From Pseudomonadota bacterium (GTDB lineage Bacteria > Pseudomonadota > Alphaproteobacteria > Sphingomonadales > Sphingomonadaceae), in contig CAUJJI010000142.1 in NCBI GenBank assembly GCA_963205265.1, positions 1 to 34,953 of the forward strand: a stretch of 34,953 nt of DNA, given 5' to 3'. The notes beneath the pieces were generated by a model that saw only the letters and a program-made list of their open reading frames with translations, was not told the DNA's origin and made no database searches. Positions 17,623 to 26,667 of the stretch are shown piece after piece (position 1 is the first letter of the stretch; every line of letters begins with the position of its first letter). A program made the position numbers and the translations under genes.

Positions 17623-17925
17623 ATGGACGGAGTCAAGGTTACCTTCACCGTGAAGTTGCAGCCCCAGGCTGCCGATGCGTTTTGCGCAGCCTTGCCGGAA
17701 ATGATCAAGGACACGGCCAAACGCCCGGGGTTCCGGGACATCTGCATCGTGCGTCATGCCACCGAGCCGGGTAGGGTGATGTTCATCGAGACCTGGGACA
17801 GCGAGCAGGCCTATCACGACTACATCGCCTGGCGCACGGAGCGCGGCGACATGGACGGCATGGCCGCAATTCTGGACGGGCCACCCCAGCTCGACTTCTG
17901 GCCGGTGACAGTCGCGGCCTCGTGA
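17623..17925 (+). CDS. ABM-fold monooxygenase-like protein
   Basis: A 100-residue protein of the antibiotic biosynthesis monooxygenase family (dimeric alpha+beta barrel). The pattern is VTFTVKLQPQAADAF, then KRPGFRDICIVRHATEPGRVMFIETWDSEQAYHDYIAWR, as in YgiN-like quinol monooxygenases and small cofactor-free oxygenases. A ribosome-binding site AAGGAG precedes the ATG. It sits 19 bases before the LLM oxidoreductase and almost certainly shares its transcript. It may be a cofactor-independent oxygenase acting on a phenolic or quinone, or a non-catalytic binding protein of the same fold. Confidence 0.85.
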   Translation: MDGVKVTFTVKLQPQAADAFCAALPEMIKDTAKRPGFRDICIVRHATEPGRVMFIETWDSEQAYHDYIAWRTERGDMDGMAAILDGPPQLDFWPVTVAAS

Positions 17926-17944
17926 CGCGCAACGGGAGGACCCC

Positions 17945-18820
17945 ATGAAATTCTGCAACATGCTTTCGTTCATCGAGAACGAACAGCTGATAGACAGCGC
18001 CGTGTTCAGCGAGGAAGTCGGGTTCGATGCTATCAGCGTGTCGGACCATATCGTGCTGCCAGAAGTCATAAACAGCTGGTATCCGGATACGCCCGACGGC
18101 AAGCCCTTCTTTACCGCGACGACGGACTGGACGTTCCCGGAGCCGTGGGTCGCGCTGGCGATGATGGCGCAGGCGACCAGCCGGGTGGAGCTGATGCAGA
18201 GCATCTATTTGCTTGCGGCGCGCCATCCGATCGAAGTCGCAAAGGCGACCGGCACCTTGTCTGTCCTTTCGGGCAACCGCTTGGCGCTGTGCTGTGCCGT
18301 GGGGTGGATGAAGGAGGAATTCGACATCTACGGTGTCGACTTCCACACGCGCGGTCGTCGCACCGACGAGGCCATAGAGGTCCTGCGCAAGATGTGGTCG
18401 GGCGAGATCATCGAGCACCATGGCGAGTTCTTCGACTTCCCGCGCCTCAGGATCCTGCCGCAGCCGGGCGACATGCCGATCTACGTCTCCGGTCCTGCCG
18501 ATCGCGTCATCAAGCGTGCGGCGACGCTCGGCAACGGCTGGATGTCGCGCATGAGCAAGGTGGAGGACATGCCGCCCTCACTGGCCAAGCTGAAGGGCTA
18601 CCTCGCGGAAGCCGGGCGCGAGAACGACCCGTTCGAGGTGATCATGGTGGTGGAAAATCCCTGGGGCCTCGACGACGTGCGGCGGGCCGAGGACATGGGC
18701 GTCACCCAGATGATCCTGCTGCCGGCGTACTTCGCGCTGCACAGCAAGTCGTCGTTCGATGAAAAGCGGCGCTACTGGGAGGACTTCGCCGAGAACGTCA
18801 TTCGCCACTGCCGGAACTGA
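17945..18820 (+). CDS. LLM-class flavin-dependent oxidoreductase
   Basis: A 291-residue luciferase-like TIM-barrel enzyme. Key segments are FDAISVSDHIVLP near the N-terminus, VELMQSIYLLAARHPIEVAKATGTL and AVGWMKEEFDIYGVDFHTRGRRTDEAIEVLRKMW, followed by LRILPQPGDMPIYVSG. This matches the subgroup usually named probable F420-dependent oxidoreductases. Many proteobacterial members may use FMNH2 instead, and no F420 genes are visible here, so the cofactor is open. The start has GGGAGGA about six bases upstream. The 3' end overlaps the convergent alpha/beta hydrolase by 23 bases. Confidence 0.88.
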   Translation: MKFCNMLSFIENEQLIDSAVFSEEVGFDAISVSDHIVLPEVINSWYPDTPDGKPFFTATTDWTFPEPWVALAMMAQATSRVELMQSIYLLAARHPIEVAKATGTLSVLSGNRLALCCAVGWMKEEFDIYGVDFHTRGRRTDEAIEVLRKMWSGEIIEHHGEFFDFPRLRILPQPGDMPIYVSGPADRVIKRAATLGNGWMSRMSKVEDMPPSLAKLKGYLAEAGRENDPFEVIMVVENPWGLDDVRRAEDMGVTQMILLPAYFALHSKSSFDEKRRYWEDFAENVIRHCRN

Positions 18821-19718
18821 CCGAGCCGTTCCCGCCGGACGCGAGGTCGAGGATCGCGGCGGCGACCGCCTCGGGCGCTTCCTGCGGGAGGTTGTGGCCG
18901 ATCGCCGAAAGCGTCCGGGATTCGAAGTGCGAGAGGAATCGGCCGCGATCGCGGTCCGGGGCAGGGGGCAGCAGGCCGGCGTCGCCGTATAGCGCGATCG
19001 CCGGTACGCTGATCGCCGGTTGCTCCTGCTCGAGCCTGGCAGCCAGCTCGTGCAGGCCTGGATCACCCACCACGAGCCCGGAGCGGTGGCGGTACGAGTG
19101 GAGCACGACCTCGACGAAGTCGGGCGAATCGAGGCTCTCGGCGGATTGCTCGAAAGTCTCGTCGCTGAACTGCCACTTGGGAGACCACAGCTTCCACAAC
19201 AGCCGGCAGAACCCGCGCCGGTTGGTTTCGAGCATGGCCCGGCCGCGCTCGGTGTGGAGGTAATACTGGTACCAGAGCGCGTGCTCGACTTCGGGTGCCA
19301 GCGGCTGCGTGGCCGGTGGACCGAACAGGTTATAGCCGCCGCCCGTGACGAGACCGCGGAAGAGGTCGGGCCGGATCGCGGTGGCCACGCAGGCAGCCCG
19401 GCCGCCCCAGTCGTAGCCGGCGACGATCGGGCGATCGAGCCCGAGAGCCGTCACGGTCTCGACGAGGTCGGTGCCGAGCGCCGCCTGCTCCCCGGAACGC
19501 ACTGCCTCGGCGTCGAGGAACCGTGTCGGCCCGAAGCCCCGCAGGTAAGGGACGATCACGTGAAGGCCGTGGCCGACAAGGATCGGAACAACCGCATCGT
19601 AGGTGCGGGGTGCATAGGGAAAGCCGTGCAGGAGCACGGCCGGGATTCCATCCGGCGGCCCGTGTTCTTCGTAGGCCACCGACAGGCGGGAAGTGACGAC
19701 CTGCCGGACCGAGATCAT
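18798..19718 (-). CDS. Alpha/beta hydrolase, epoxide hydrolase/dehalogenase type
   Basis: A 306-residue hydrolase. The oxyanion motif is HGFP at 31-34. The nucleophile elbow is GYDWGG with Asp103, and the catalytic histidine is probably His275 in SAIGHNLPQEAP. An aspartate rather than serine nucleophile is typical of epoxide hydrolases and haloalkane dehalogenases. The start ATG (MISVRQVV) is about 20 bases after the BVMO stop, with GAGAGG nearby; a longer frame to 19760 would overlap the BVMO. It is co-directional with the BVMO and the amidohydrolase at 21715, so it probably acts on a product of that pathway. An ester-cleaving role after the BVMO is possible but not typical for an Asp nucleophile. 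Confidence 0.88.
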   Translation of the reverse strand: MISVRQVVTSRLSVAYEEHGPPDGIPAVLLHGFPYAPRTYDAVVPILVGHGLHVIVPYLRGFGPTRFLDAEAVRSGEQAALGTDLVETVTALGLDRPIVAGYDWGGRAACVATAIRPDLFRGLVTGGGYNLFGPPATQPLAPEVEHALWYQYYLHTERGRAMLETNRRGFCRLLWKLWSPKWQFSDETFEQSAESLDSPDFVEVVLHSYRHRSGLVVGDPGLHELAARLEQEQPAISVPAIALYGDAGLLPPAPDRDRGRFLSHFESRTLSAIGHNLPQEAPEAVAAAILDLASGGNGSVSSGSGE

Positions 19719-19737
19719 GCCTTGCCTCTCGGGTCGC

Positions 19738-21660
19738 TCAGGAGACGTGATAGTCCGCAAGGTTGGCGTGTCGGATCGATTCGTAGGTCACCGACGGGCG
19801 GAGCGGGTTGTTGACGGCCTGCCGCCCCTGCTCGTTGATATAGTACGACCTCGCGCCCTCCAGGCTCCAGATGCATTCGTCCTGGGCGGCATCGAGCTTG
19901 GCGTTGTAGGCATCGAAGACCTCGCGCCGGCACTCGATGGTCCGGTGTCCGCCCTCGATCATCTGGACGATGCAGTCGAGGCTGTAGCGCGCCCATAGTT
20001 CGAGCCAGGCGAACAGCCCGCCCGAGCGCGCCTGCATGTTGGGACCGTAGATGACGAACAGGTTGGGAAAATCGGGCATGGTCACGCCGACATAGGATCG
20101 CGCGCCGTCCTTCGCCCAGGCCTGTTCGAGCGTGATGCCGTTGCGCCCCCTGTAGGCAACCGGCCAGAGGTAGCGCTCTGCCTTGAAGCCGCCGGCCACC
20201 ACGATCATGTCGAGCTCGCGCTCGACGCCGTCGCTGGTCACTATCCCGTGCGGCGTAATCCGCTCGATACCTTGCGTGACGAGATCGACGTTGGGCTGCT
20301 TCAGAGCGTCGAACCAGCCGTTGTCGACCACCAGCCGCTTCGCGAAAGGCGGCCATTCGGGCATGAGCTGCGCGGCGAACTCCGGATCGTCCGGAAACTC
20401 GGACAGAATGTTGTCGCGAATGTTGGCGCGAAGGAGGTCGTTCTTGCGATTGATGAGCCCGCCGTCGCGTTGCCACTCGGGGTCGATCTGCTGCAGGGCA
20501 CCGTCGTCGGAAAACAGCGTGTAGAAGACATTGAAGCAGTGCCAGTTCCAGTAATGCGGCACGTTGTCCATGAGCCACTGGAAGTCTGCGGGGATCGGCT
20601 CGCGGTAATTGTCCATCCGGGACACCCAGTGCGGCGAGCGCTGGAATACCGAGACGTGGCCTGCCTTGCGTGCGACTGCGGGCATCAGTTGCGCGCCGGT
20701 GCAGCCGACGCCGATGATGCCCACTTTCTTGCCGGCATAGTCGTAGTCGTGCGGCCATTGAGTGGTGTGGAAGATCTTGCCTTCGAATTGTTCGATGCCG
20801 GGAATGTCGGGCATGTTCGGAGCGTTGAAGAGGCCGGCGGCGCTGATGATGACATTGGCGCTGAGCGCCGTTTCGGCGCCGTCCTGGCCCACCAGCCGGA
20901 CGTCCCACTTCGCGGTCGCCTCGTTCCAGCGCGCGTCGGTCAGCTCGGTATTGAAGCGGATGTCGCCGCGCAGGTCGAAATCGTCGGCAATGCCGCGCAG
21001 GTAGTCGAGCAGTTCGCTCTGGGTCGCGTACCAGTGTTTCCAGGGGTAGTTGCGGGTGAGCGTGAGCTGGTAGTGATGACTGGCGATGTCGACGCGCGAG
21101 TCCGGGTAGTCGTTGGTCAGCCAGGTGCCGCCGACGTCGCTGTTCCGCTCGATCACGGTAAACGGAATGCCGAGCCGGCGCAGGTGGACGGCGGCCACCA
21201 GCCCGGCCGCGCCTGCGCCGATGACAATGGCCTTGAAGTCCGAGCGCGCGGCGGCGGGCGCTTCGCCGGACGGCCATTCGACACCGCGTGGGAAGGGGGT
21301 GAAGTTGGCTTCTTCCTTGCCGAAGCTGAACAGGTAGTCGTTGACCGGACGGTCGACCAGCTTCTCCATCAGGCCGCGAAGGGTGGCGTCGTCGGGGCTC
21401 TCGCAGCGGCTTGCCGCTCCCGACCGCAGGAACTCGATGGCCTTTTCGCGTACCCGCTCTTCGTGTTCGGGGGCAAGGACCGGGACTTCGTAGGCCCCGG
21501 CCCAGAACGGCGCATAGTCGACACGCATCCGCGCCAGTTCTTCGTCGCCCGTGGCCTGGTAGAGCGCGATGCGCAGGACGTTGGTCGATGCCATTGCCAG
21601 CGCCCGGCGGGCCGTGGCCTCGTCGAAGGTGCTGGCGTCCTGCTCTAGCGTCGAAGTCAT
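19738..21660 (-). CDS. Baeyer-Villiger flavin monooxygenase, HAPMO-like
   Basis: A 640-residue FAD/NADPH enzyme that inserts oxygen next to a ketone to give an ester or lactone. The FAD Rossmann motif GAGAAG is at 148-153, followed by VGGTW. The type I BVMO fingerprint FxGxxxHxxxWP is present as F292, H298 and W302. A second Rossmann motif (GVGCTGAQ) binds NADPH. About 140 residues precede the FAD domain. This N-terminal extension and the total length match 4-hydroxyacetophenone monooxygenase (HapE, 640 residues). AGGAG lies just before the start. It is followed by the alpha/beta hydrolase and preceded by the amidohydrolase on the same strand. Family is secure; the actual ketone is not known. 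Confidence 0.92.
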   Translation of the reverse strand: MTSTLEQDASTFDEATARRALAMASTNVLRIALYQATGDEELARMRVDYAPFWAGAYEVPVLAPEHEERVREKAIEFLRSGAASRCESPDDATLRGLMEKLVDRPVNDYLFSFGKEEANFTPFPRGVEWPSGEAPAAARSDFKAIVIGAGAAGLVAAVHLRRLGIPFTVIERNSDVGGTWLTNDYPDSRVDIASHHYQLTLTRNYPWKHWYATQSELLDYLRGIADDFDLRGDIRFNTELTDARWNEATAKWDVRLVGQDGAETALSANVIISAAGLFNAPNMPDIPGIEQFEGKIFHTTQWPHDYDYAGKKVGIIGVGCTGAQLMPAVARKAGHVSVFQRSPHWVSRMDNYREPIPADFQWLMDNVPHYWNWHCFNVFYTLFSDDGALQQIDPEWQRDGGLINRKNDLLRANIRDNILSEFPDDPEFAAQLMPEWPPFAKRLVVDNGWFDALKQPNVDLVTQGIERITPHGIVTSDGVERELDMIVVAGGFKAERYLWPVAYRGRNGITLEQAWAKDGARSYVGVTMPDFPNLFVIYGPNMQARSGGLFAWLELWARYSLDCIVQMIEGGHRTIECRREVFDAYNAKLDAAQDECIWSLEGARSYYINEQGRQAVNNPLRPSVTYESIRHANLADYHVS

Positions 21661-21714
21661 AGATCCGCTCCTGGAAACTCACTGTTGTTCGGCGCCTGGA
21701 AGTGGCGCCGGCGA

Positions 21715-23472
21715 TCAGGCCACCGCTTCGAGTACCGGGGCCGGCTGCCGGCCGCGCACCAGCTGGCCGGGCAGGCTGCCGGTGGGGACGCCGTTGCGGT
21801 AGGTGACGACACCGTTGACGATCGTGGCGACGTAGCCTTCGGCATGCTGGCGCAGCCGGCGGCCGCCCTTCGGCAAGTCGTGGGAGACGCGCGGCGAGGG
21901 CAGGCGCATGGCATCGAAGTCGATCACGTTGATATCGGCGGCATAGCCCGGCGCGATCACGCCGCGATCGTTCAGGCCGACGGTCCTGGCCGTGTCGTGC
22001 GTCAGCGCGCGGATCACCTCGGCCAGTCCAAGCCGCTCGCCGCGCACGCGATCGCGGACCCAGTGGGTCAGCAGGAAGGTCGGGTAGCTGGCATCGCAGA
22101 TCACTGCGTAATGCGCGCCGCCATCGCCAAGGCCGAGAACGATGTCGGGATGGCGGAACATTTCGAGCGCAACGTCGAGGTTGCCGCCAGCGTAATTGGC
22201 GAACGGCATGTACAATGCCGGCTCGGCGCCATGGGCCACGAGGATGTCGTAGGCGAGCGCTTCGGGTGTAATGCCCAAGGCTTCCGCACGTGCCGCGATC
22301 GAGCTTTCCGGCACCGGCTCGTAGTCGATCGGGTTGAAGATCTCGTACATGCCGGCGAACTTGTCGATCGTCGCGGCGACGGGCAGGTGGTACTCGATCG
22401 GGTCGTCGGCGAGGATGCGTGCGCGCCGCGCCGGATCGCGCATCGCGGCAATTCGTTCGGGCAGCGGAAGGTCGGCGATCTCGCGGTACGAGGGCTTGAG
22501 GAAGAACGGATGGGCCGACAGGTCGAGGCCGAATATCACGCCGATGCCGCGCGGCAGCGCCTGGGCGCTGATCCTTGCCCCTTCGGCATTGGCCTCGCCG
22601 ACCTTGGCCATGATTTCGCGCCACAGGTTGCGGTTGGAGTGGATCTCGGCAATCGGCAGGGACATCGCGTGACCCGAAGCCTTGGCGACGCGCGAGAGGA
22701 TGCCGAACTCCTCGTCGAGCGCGCGCTGGCCGCCGAAGTCGACGGCGACCTGGAGAACGCCCGATCCCGGCTCGCCCAGCGCCCGGGCAATATCGAGCAA
22801 TTCGGCTTCCTCTGCATCCTGGGTGCAGATCGGCTCGCCGGTGGTGCTGCGGTGGAACAGGCTGCGCGACGTGGCAAAGCCGAGAGCGCCGGCCGCCATC
22901 GCCTCTGCAGCGATCCGGGCCATCTCCTCGCGATCCTCGGCGGTAGCCACCTGGCCGGCGCCGGCACGGTCACCCATGACATAGAGCCGCAGCGGCGCAT
23001 GCGGCAGGTAGGAAGCGAGATTGACGTCGTGCGGCCGGCTGGCGACGGCATCGAGGAACTCGGGGTAGCTTTCCCATTCCCAGGTCAGTCCTTCGGCCAT
23101 GACGACCTCGGGAATGTCCTCGACGCCCTCCATCAGCGCGATCAGCCCCTCGCGGTCGCGCTCGCGGCAGGGGGCGAAGCCGACGCCGCAATTGCCGATC
23201 ACGACAGTGGTGACGCCGTGCTCGCTGGCGGGCGACATCCGCGTTTCCCAGATCGACTGGGCATCGAAATGGGTGTGGATGTCGACAAATCCGGGGGTGA
23301 CGAGCAGGCCGGTCGCGTCGATTTCCTCGCGACCCCGCCCGGATACCTGGCCGACCCGCTCGATGCGCCCGTCGCGCAGGGCGACGTCGCCCGTGACCGG
23401 CTTTCCGCCGAGCCCGTCGACGATGGTGCCGTTGCGGATCACGATGTCGTAAGAAGCCTGTTCGAGCGCCAT
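21715..23472 (-). CDS. D-aminoacylase-like amidohydrolase, paralogue A
   Basis: A 585-residue protein of the N-acyl-D-amino-acid deacylase branch (amidohydrolase 3). The first strand carries [10 protein letters not shown] (HxH), and [10 protein letters not shown] gives the cysteine used as a zinc ligand in classical D-aminoacylases. The C-terminal [11 protein letters not shown] holds the conserved aspartate. The two central zinc histidines of the classical enzyme appear replaced: LPIAE and RISAQ occupy the expected places. The ATG at 23472 is chosen because GGGAG lies just upstream and homology begins at [13 protein letters not shown]; the frame is open further upstream. It faces the TetR gene and has a close homologue at 32260. 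The substrate is unknown and the database name may be misleading. Confidence 0.88.
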   Translation of the reverse strand: MALEQASYDIVIRNGTIVDGLGGKPVTGDVALRDGRIERVGQVSGRGREEIDATGLLVTPGFVDIHTHFDAQSIWETRMSPASEHGVTTVVIGNCGVGFAPCRERDREGLIALMEGVEDIPEVVMAEGLTWEWESYPEFLDAVASRPHDVNLASYLPHAPLRLYVMGDRAGAGQVATAEDREEMARIAAEAMAAGALGFATSRSLFHRSTTGEPICTQDAEEAELLDIARALGEPGSGVLQVAVDFGGQRALDEEFGILSRVAKASGHAMSLPIAEIHSNRNLWREIMAKVGEANAEGARISAQALPRGIGVIFGLDLSAHPFFLKPSYREIADLPLPERIAAMRDPARRARILADDPIEYHLPVAATIDKFAGMYEIFNPIDYEPVPESSIAARAEALGITPEALAYDILVAHGAEPALYMPFANYAGGNLDVALEMFRHPDIVLGLGDGGAHYAVICDASYPTFLLTHWVRDRVRGERLGLAEVIRALTHDTARTVGLNDRGVIAPGYAADINVIDFDAMRLPSPRVSHDLPKGGRRLRQHAEGYVATIVNGVVTYRNGVPTGSLPGQLVRGRQPAPVLEAVA

Positions 23473-23602
23473 GGCTTGTCTCCCGTTACACCTGCAGGAC
23501 GCATCGATTGTAGTGCGGATCATTGGCCGCCGTGCGTGCCGGGCGTAGATTGCCGATGGAATGACCGTGAACCCTGTCGAGGGGCCACGTCGAGAGGCAA
23601 TA

Positions 23603-23620
23603 ATTGTTTGGATGAACAAT
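23603..23620. promoter_or_regulatory. Candidate TetR operator
   Basis: The palindrome ATTGTT-TGGATG-AACAAT lies in the 173-base divergent gap between the amidohydrolase A start (23472) and the tetR start (23646), 25 bases before tetR. An 18-base AT-rich inverted repeat next to a divergent TetR gene is a typical autoregulatory operator. Binding is inferred. Confidence 0.5.
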
Positions 23621-23645
23621 AACGGATGCGATTTCAGGTAGAGGC

Positions 23646-24299
23646 ATGAACGGCCTGAACGGCAAACCAGAGCGCGCGCGTGGCCGCCCGCGACGGAACC
23701 AGCGCGGGGATATTCCCGACGACCTGATGCGCGCCTTTCGCGAGGTCCTGGCCCAAAAGCCCGTCGCGGAAGTGACTCTTCGCGAGGTCGCTGCTCGCGC
23801 CGGTACTTCGCCGGAGATGGTGCGATACTACTTCAGCGGCAAGGAAGGGCTGATCAGGGCGCTCATCGATGCCTCGCGCGCGCGCGTGCGGGCAAGCCTC
23901 GAGCGGCTCACGATCGCGCTTGCGGAGGCCGAGCGGGGCCATTCTCGCCTGATCGTGGCCTGCCTGGGGACGATCTACCTTGAGGAGCGCGACGTCGGCA
24001 AGCTGTTCAACAGCGAGTTCGCCCGGGCACGCTCCCGTCACCGCGAGGTCGAGTGGTCGGGCCGCCCCGATGCGATCGTCGAAGTGTTGCAGGACCTGGT
24101 TGCCGGGCTGATTCAACGCGGCATCTACCGGGCCTCGCTCGACCCCATACGGACAGCGATCCTGATCATGTCGCTGACCGGGTGCCCGGTGCGCCTGCTG
24201 GATACGCTGGCGCCTCGCTGGATCAGCGAGGAGGCGTTGTGCGACCCCCTATGGATCGACGATGTCGCCGCCATGGTCGACGGCTGCTGCCTCGCCTGA
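23646..24299 (+). CDS. TetR/AcrR family transcriptional regulator
   Basis: A 217-residue regulator. The DNA-binding helix-turn-helix is at about residues 25-72: EVTLREVAARAGTSPEMVRYYFSGKEGLIRALIDA, the classical TetR pattern. The N-terminus is basic (RARGRPRRNQRG). The C-terminal part is a helical ligand-binding domain of unrecognised type. It faces amidohydrolase A, whose transcript likely includes the BVMO and the hydrolase, so it is the natural repressor of that unit through the palindrome at 23603-23620. Its own 3' end is six bases from the convergent MFS gene. The ligand is not known. Confidence 0.9.
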   Translation: MNGLNGKPERARGRPRRNQRGDIPDDLMRAFREVLAQKPVAEVTLREVAARAGTSPEMVRYYFSGKEGLIRALIDASRARVRASLERLTIALAEAERGHSRLIVACLGTIYLEERDVGKLFNSEFARARSRHREVEWSGRPDAIVEVLQDLVAGLIQRGIYRASLDPIRTAILIMSLTGCPVRLLDTLAPRWISEEALCDPLWIDDVAAMVDGCCLA

Positions 24300-24305
24300 T
24301 TGCGC

Positions 24306-25667
24306 TCAGGATCCTTGCTGACGGTAGCGCCGGGCGACGACGAGGAAGTGGATCCCGGCCAGCAGCGGCAGGACGCTCATCGCCAGCAATGCCGCTTCCA
24401 TGCCTTCGGCCATGGCTGCAGCGCAGGCCGGGGGCGAGCGGCCCGCAGGCTGGAGGCAGGTTCGCGCGAAGCCGGCAGCATCGAGGTCGAGGGCCCGCCG
24501 CGCCCAAAAGTCGCTCGCTGCGCCGATCAGGGGCGGGCCGATGCCCAGGCCGACGAGGTTGGTGACCAGATAGTAGATGGAGGTCACCGTCGCTCGGCTT
24601 CTCGTGCTCGCCAGGGCATGGACTTGCGCGAAGGCCGGCGCGACGTAGCCGTAGATGGCGATCATGGCGAGAAAGCTTCCCGCCACCGCCAGCGGCAGCG
24701 AGCGCGACATGATTCCACCGGCAAGCAGTAGGGGAGCCGGGAAAACCGCCAGAGCCGTGACGAGCGCGAGGCGCCGCGGCTGCCCACGGCCCCAGCGGTC
24801 TCCGGCCAGCCCACCCGCCATCGTCCCGATGGCGCCGCCAAGACCGGCGACGATCCCGGTGATCAACCCCACCTGCGCGAGGGGAAGCTGATAGGTCCGC
24901 ACCAGCAGCGCCGGCAGGAAGGCGGCAAGGCAATAGCCGACCAGCACGACCAGCGATCCGCCCCAGACGAGATGGCGGAACGCCGGATTGCGCAACAGGT
25001 CCCGCACGACGCTTCGCAGCGAAGGGGCGGTATCGGAAGCCGCCGGCTTGTCACCGGCAACGGCCTTGCGGTCCGGATCGCGCAGCCAAAGGACTATCGC
25101 CGCGACCAGCACGAAGCCCGGCAGTCCGAGCAGCAGGAACGCCTGCCTCCAGCCGACGGAGGCGGCGAGCCAGCCGACCCCCGCAGCCCCGAGGAACGTT
25201 CCCAGCGGTGCACCCAGCGTGTAGATGGCGATGGCGGTGGCACGGCGGTCCTCCGGGAAGAAATCGGCGATCAGCGAATGCGAGGCTGGATTGCCGCCCG
25301 CCTCGCCGATGCCGACCCCCATCCGCGCCAGAAAGAGCCCCACGAAGTCGCGGGCCAGCCCGCAAGCCATCGCCATGATCGACCAGACCGCGACACACCA
25401 GGCCAGGAGGTGTGCGCGATTGTGCTTCTCCGAGAGCCGGGCCAGCGGAAGGCCGGCGAGCGAATAGACGATGGCGAAAGCCGGACCGATCATCAGGCCG
25501 ATCTGCCAGTCGGTCAATTGCAGCTCGGACTTGATCTTGCCCTGCACGACGCTGACGGCGGTGCGATCGACGAAGCTGACCGTGTAGGCCGCGGTCAGGA
25601 GCGCGAGCCCGGTCCAGGATGCCGCAGGCACGGATTCCGACTTGGCGTGATTTGGAATGGCGCTCAT
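24306..25667 (-). CDS. MFS transporter, spinster-like
   Basis: A 12-helix inner-membrane transporter of about 453 residues. TAAYTVSFVDRTAVSVVQ in helix 1, LARLSEKHNR in loop 2-3, GIGEAGGNPASHSLIADFFPEDRRATAIAIYTLGAPLGTFLGAA in helices 4-5 and the long loop before helix 7 (DRKAVAGDKPAA) are typical of the spinster-like group found in sphingomonad catabolic clusters. The start is uncertain: ATG at 25667 (MSAIPNHAKS) looks natural, but an in-frame ATG at 25697 is possible, and neither has a clear ribosome-binding site. It is convergent with tetR and divergent from the crotonase at 25876. It probably imports the substrate of the island or exports a product. Confidence 0.9.
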   Translation of the reverse strand: MSAIPNHAKSESVPAASWTGLALLTAAYTVSFVDRTAVSVVQGKIKSELQLTDWQIGLMIGPAFAIVYSLAGLPLARLSEKHNRAHLLAWCVAVWSIMAMACGLARDFVGLFLARMGVGIGEAGGNPASHSLIADFFPEDRRATAIAIYTLGAPLGTFLGAAGVGWLAASVGWRQAFLLLGLPGFVLVAAIVLWLRDPDRKAVAGDKPAASDTAPSLRSVVRDLLRNPAFRHLVWGGSLVVLVGYCLAAFLPALLVRTYQLPLAQVGLITGIVAGLGGAIGTMAGGLAGDRWGRGQPRRLALVTALAVFPAPLLLAGGIMSRSLPLAVAGSFLAMIAIYGYVAPAFAQVHALASTRSRATVTSIYYLVTNLVGLGIGPPLIGAASDFWARRALDLDAAGFARTCLQPAGRSPPACAAAMAEGMEAALLAMSVLPLLAGIHFLVVARRYRQQGS

Positions 25668-25875
25668 GGTCCAGTCGCGTTGCGGGCCCGCCACCATCTC
25701 AGACTTCGCCCGCTTCTGGAAGCTGCCGGACTTGTCTGAACCTGCAGCGCGTCATGCCAATGGGTTAGCATAGGCAACGCGCATTGGCGCGGGCGAGGGC
25801 GATCACGCTATGGCCTCTCGCAACAAGCGGATAGATGGCCGGACCGCAGGCTGCTAGGGTGTCGGATCTGGATAT

Positions 25876-26667
25876 ATGTCGTTCGAAAACATCGTCTTCT
25901 CCATCGAAGCCGGCGTAGCCCGGCTGCGGCTGAACCGGCCGGCATTTCTCAATGCATTGAGCAGGCCCCTGCTCGGCGAGTTCCGCCAGGCGCTCGACCT
26001 TGTCGCAGCCTCCGGCGAGGCCCGGGTGCTGCTGCTGAGCGGGGAAGGGAAGGCGTTCTCCAGCGGCGCGGACCTTGCCGCGGGGGCGTCGCCGGTGGGA
26101 TCGCCGGGCTTCGACGCAGGCGCCGTCCTGGAGGAGCATTACAACCCGATCATGGAGCGCATGTTCGACCTGCCCGTGCCCATCGTTGCCGCGCTGCATG
26201 GCCCCGTGGTCGGGGCAGGATGCATGCTCGCGCTGGCTGCCGACGTCGTCATAGCGTCGCGCTCTGCATATTTCCTCCAGGCGTTCGTCAACATCGGGCT
26301 GGTGCCCGACGCCGGCAGCAGCTGGTGGCTGCCGCGACTGATCGGCGTCGGCAGGGCATCGGCGATGATGATGCTGGGCGAGCGCATTCCGGCGGAAAAG
26401 GCCGCGGCCTGGGGCATGATTTACGAGATGGTAGAGGATGACGAGCTTGCCGAGCGCGCCGATGCAATGGCGGAGAAACTCGGCGCGGGGCCGACGATCA
26501 GCTATGGCCTCATCCGCCAGGCGATCCGGCGCGGCCTGACATCGGACTTTTCCCAGGCGCTGGAGCTCGAGCGCCAGAACCAGCGGACCGCCGGCAATTC
26601 GCGCGATTTCAACGAAGGGGTCGCGGCTTTCCGCGAAAAGCGCAAGGCCGCCTTTACCGGGACGTAG
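25876..26667 (+). CDS. Enoyl-CoA hydratase/isomerase, PaaG-like
   Basis: A 263-residue crotonase-fold enzyme. Oxyanion-hole segments are SSGADL (62-67) and GPVVGAGC (109-116). The residues equivalent to the two hydratase glutamates are not glutamates; instead Asp145 in VPDAGSSWWLPRLIG matches the catalytic aspartate of PaaG-type isomerases. An isomerase role on an enoyl- or epoxy-dienoyl-CoA is therefore more likely than simple hydration. The start ATG has only a weak GGAT upstream. The gene is divergent from the MFS gene, and its 3' end overlaps the opposite-strand hydratase by 14 bases. Confidence 0.88.
   Translation: MSFENIVFSIEAGVARLRLNRPAFLNALSRPLLGEFRQALDLVAASGEARVLLLSGEGKAFSSGADLAAGASPVGSPGFDAGAVLEEHYNPIMERMFDLPVPIVAALHGPVVGAGCMLALAADVVIASRSAYFLQAFVNIGLVPDAGSSWWLPRLIGVGRASAMMMLGERIPAEKAAAWGMIYEMVEDDELAERADAMAEKLGAGPTISYGLIRQAIRRGLTSDFSQALELERQNQRTAGNSRDFNEGVAAFREKRKAAFTGT

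Noticed and set aside
19715..22624. 969-codon open frame on the minus strand across the BVMO and amidohydrolase A genes
   Set aside because: It is Arg-, Pro- and His-rich with no family pattern and lies in another frame of two well-supported genes; a high-GC shadow.
21685..23622. 645-codon open frame on the plus strand opposite amidohydrolase A
   Set aside because: Antisense shadow of a gene with clear motifs and a ribosome-binding site; its translation is low-complexity.
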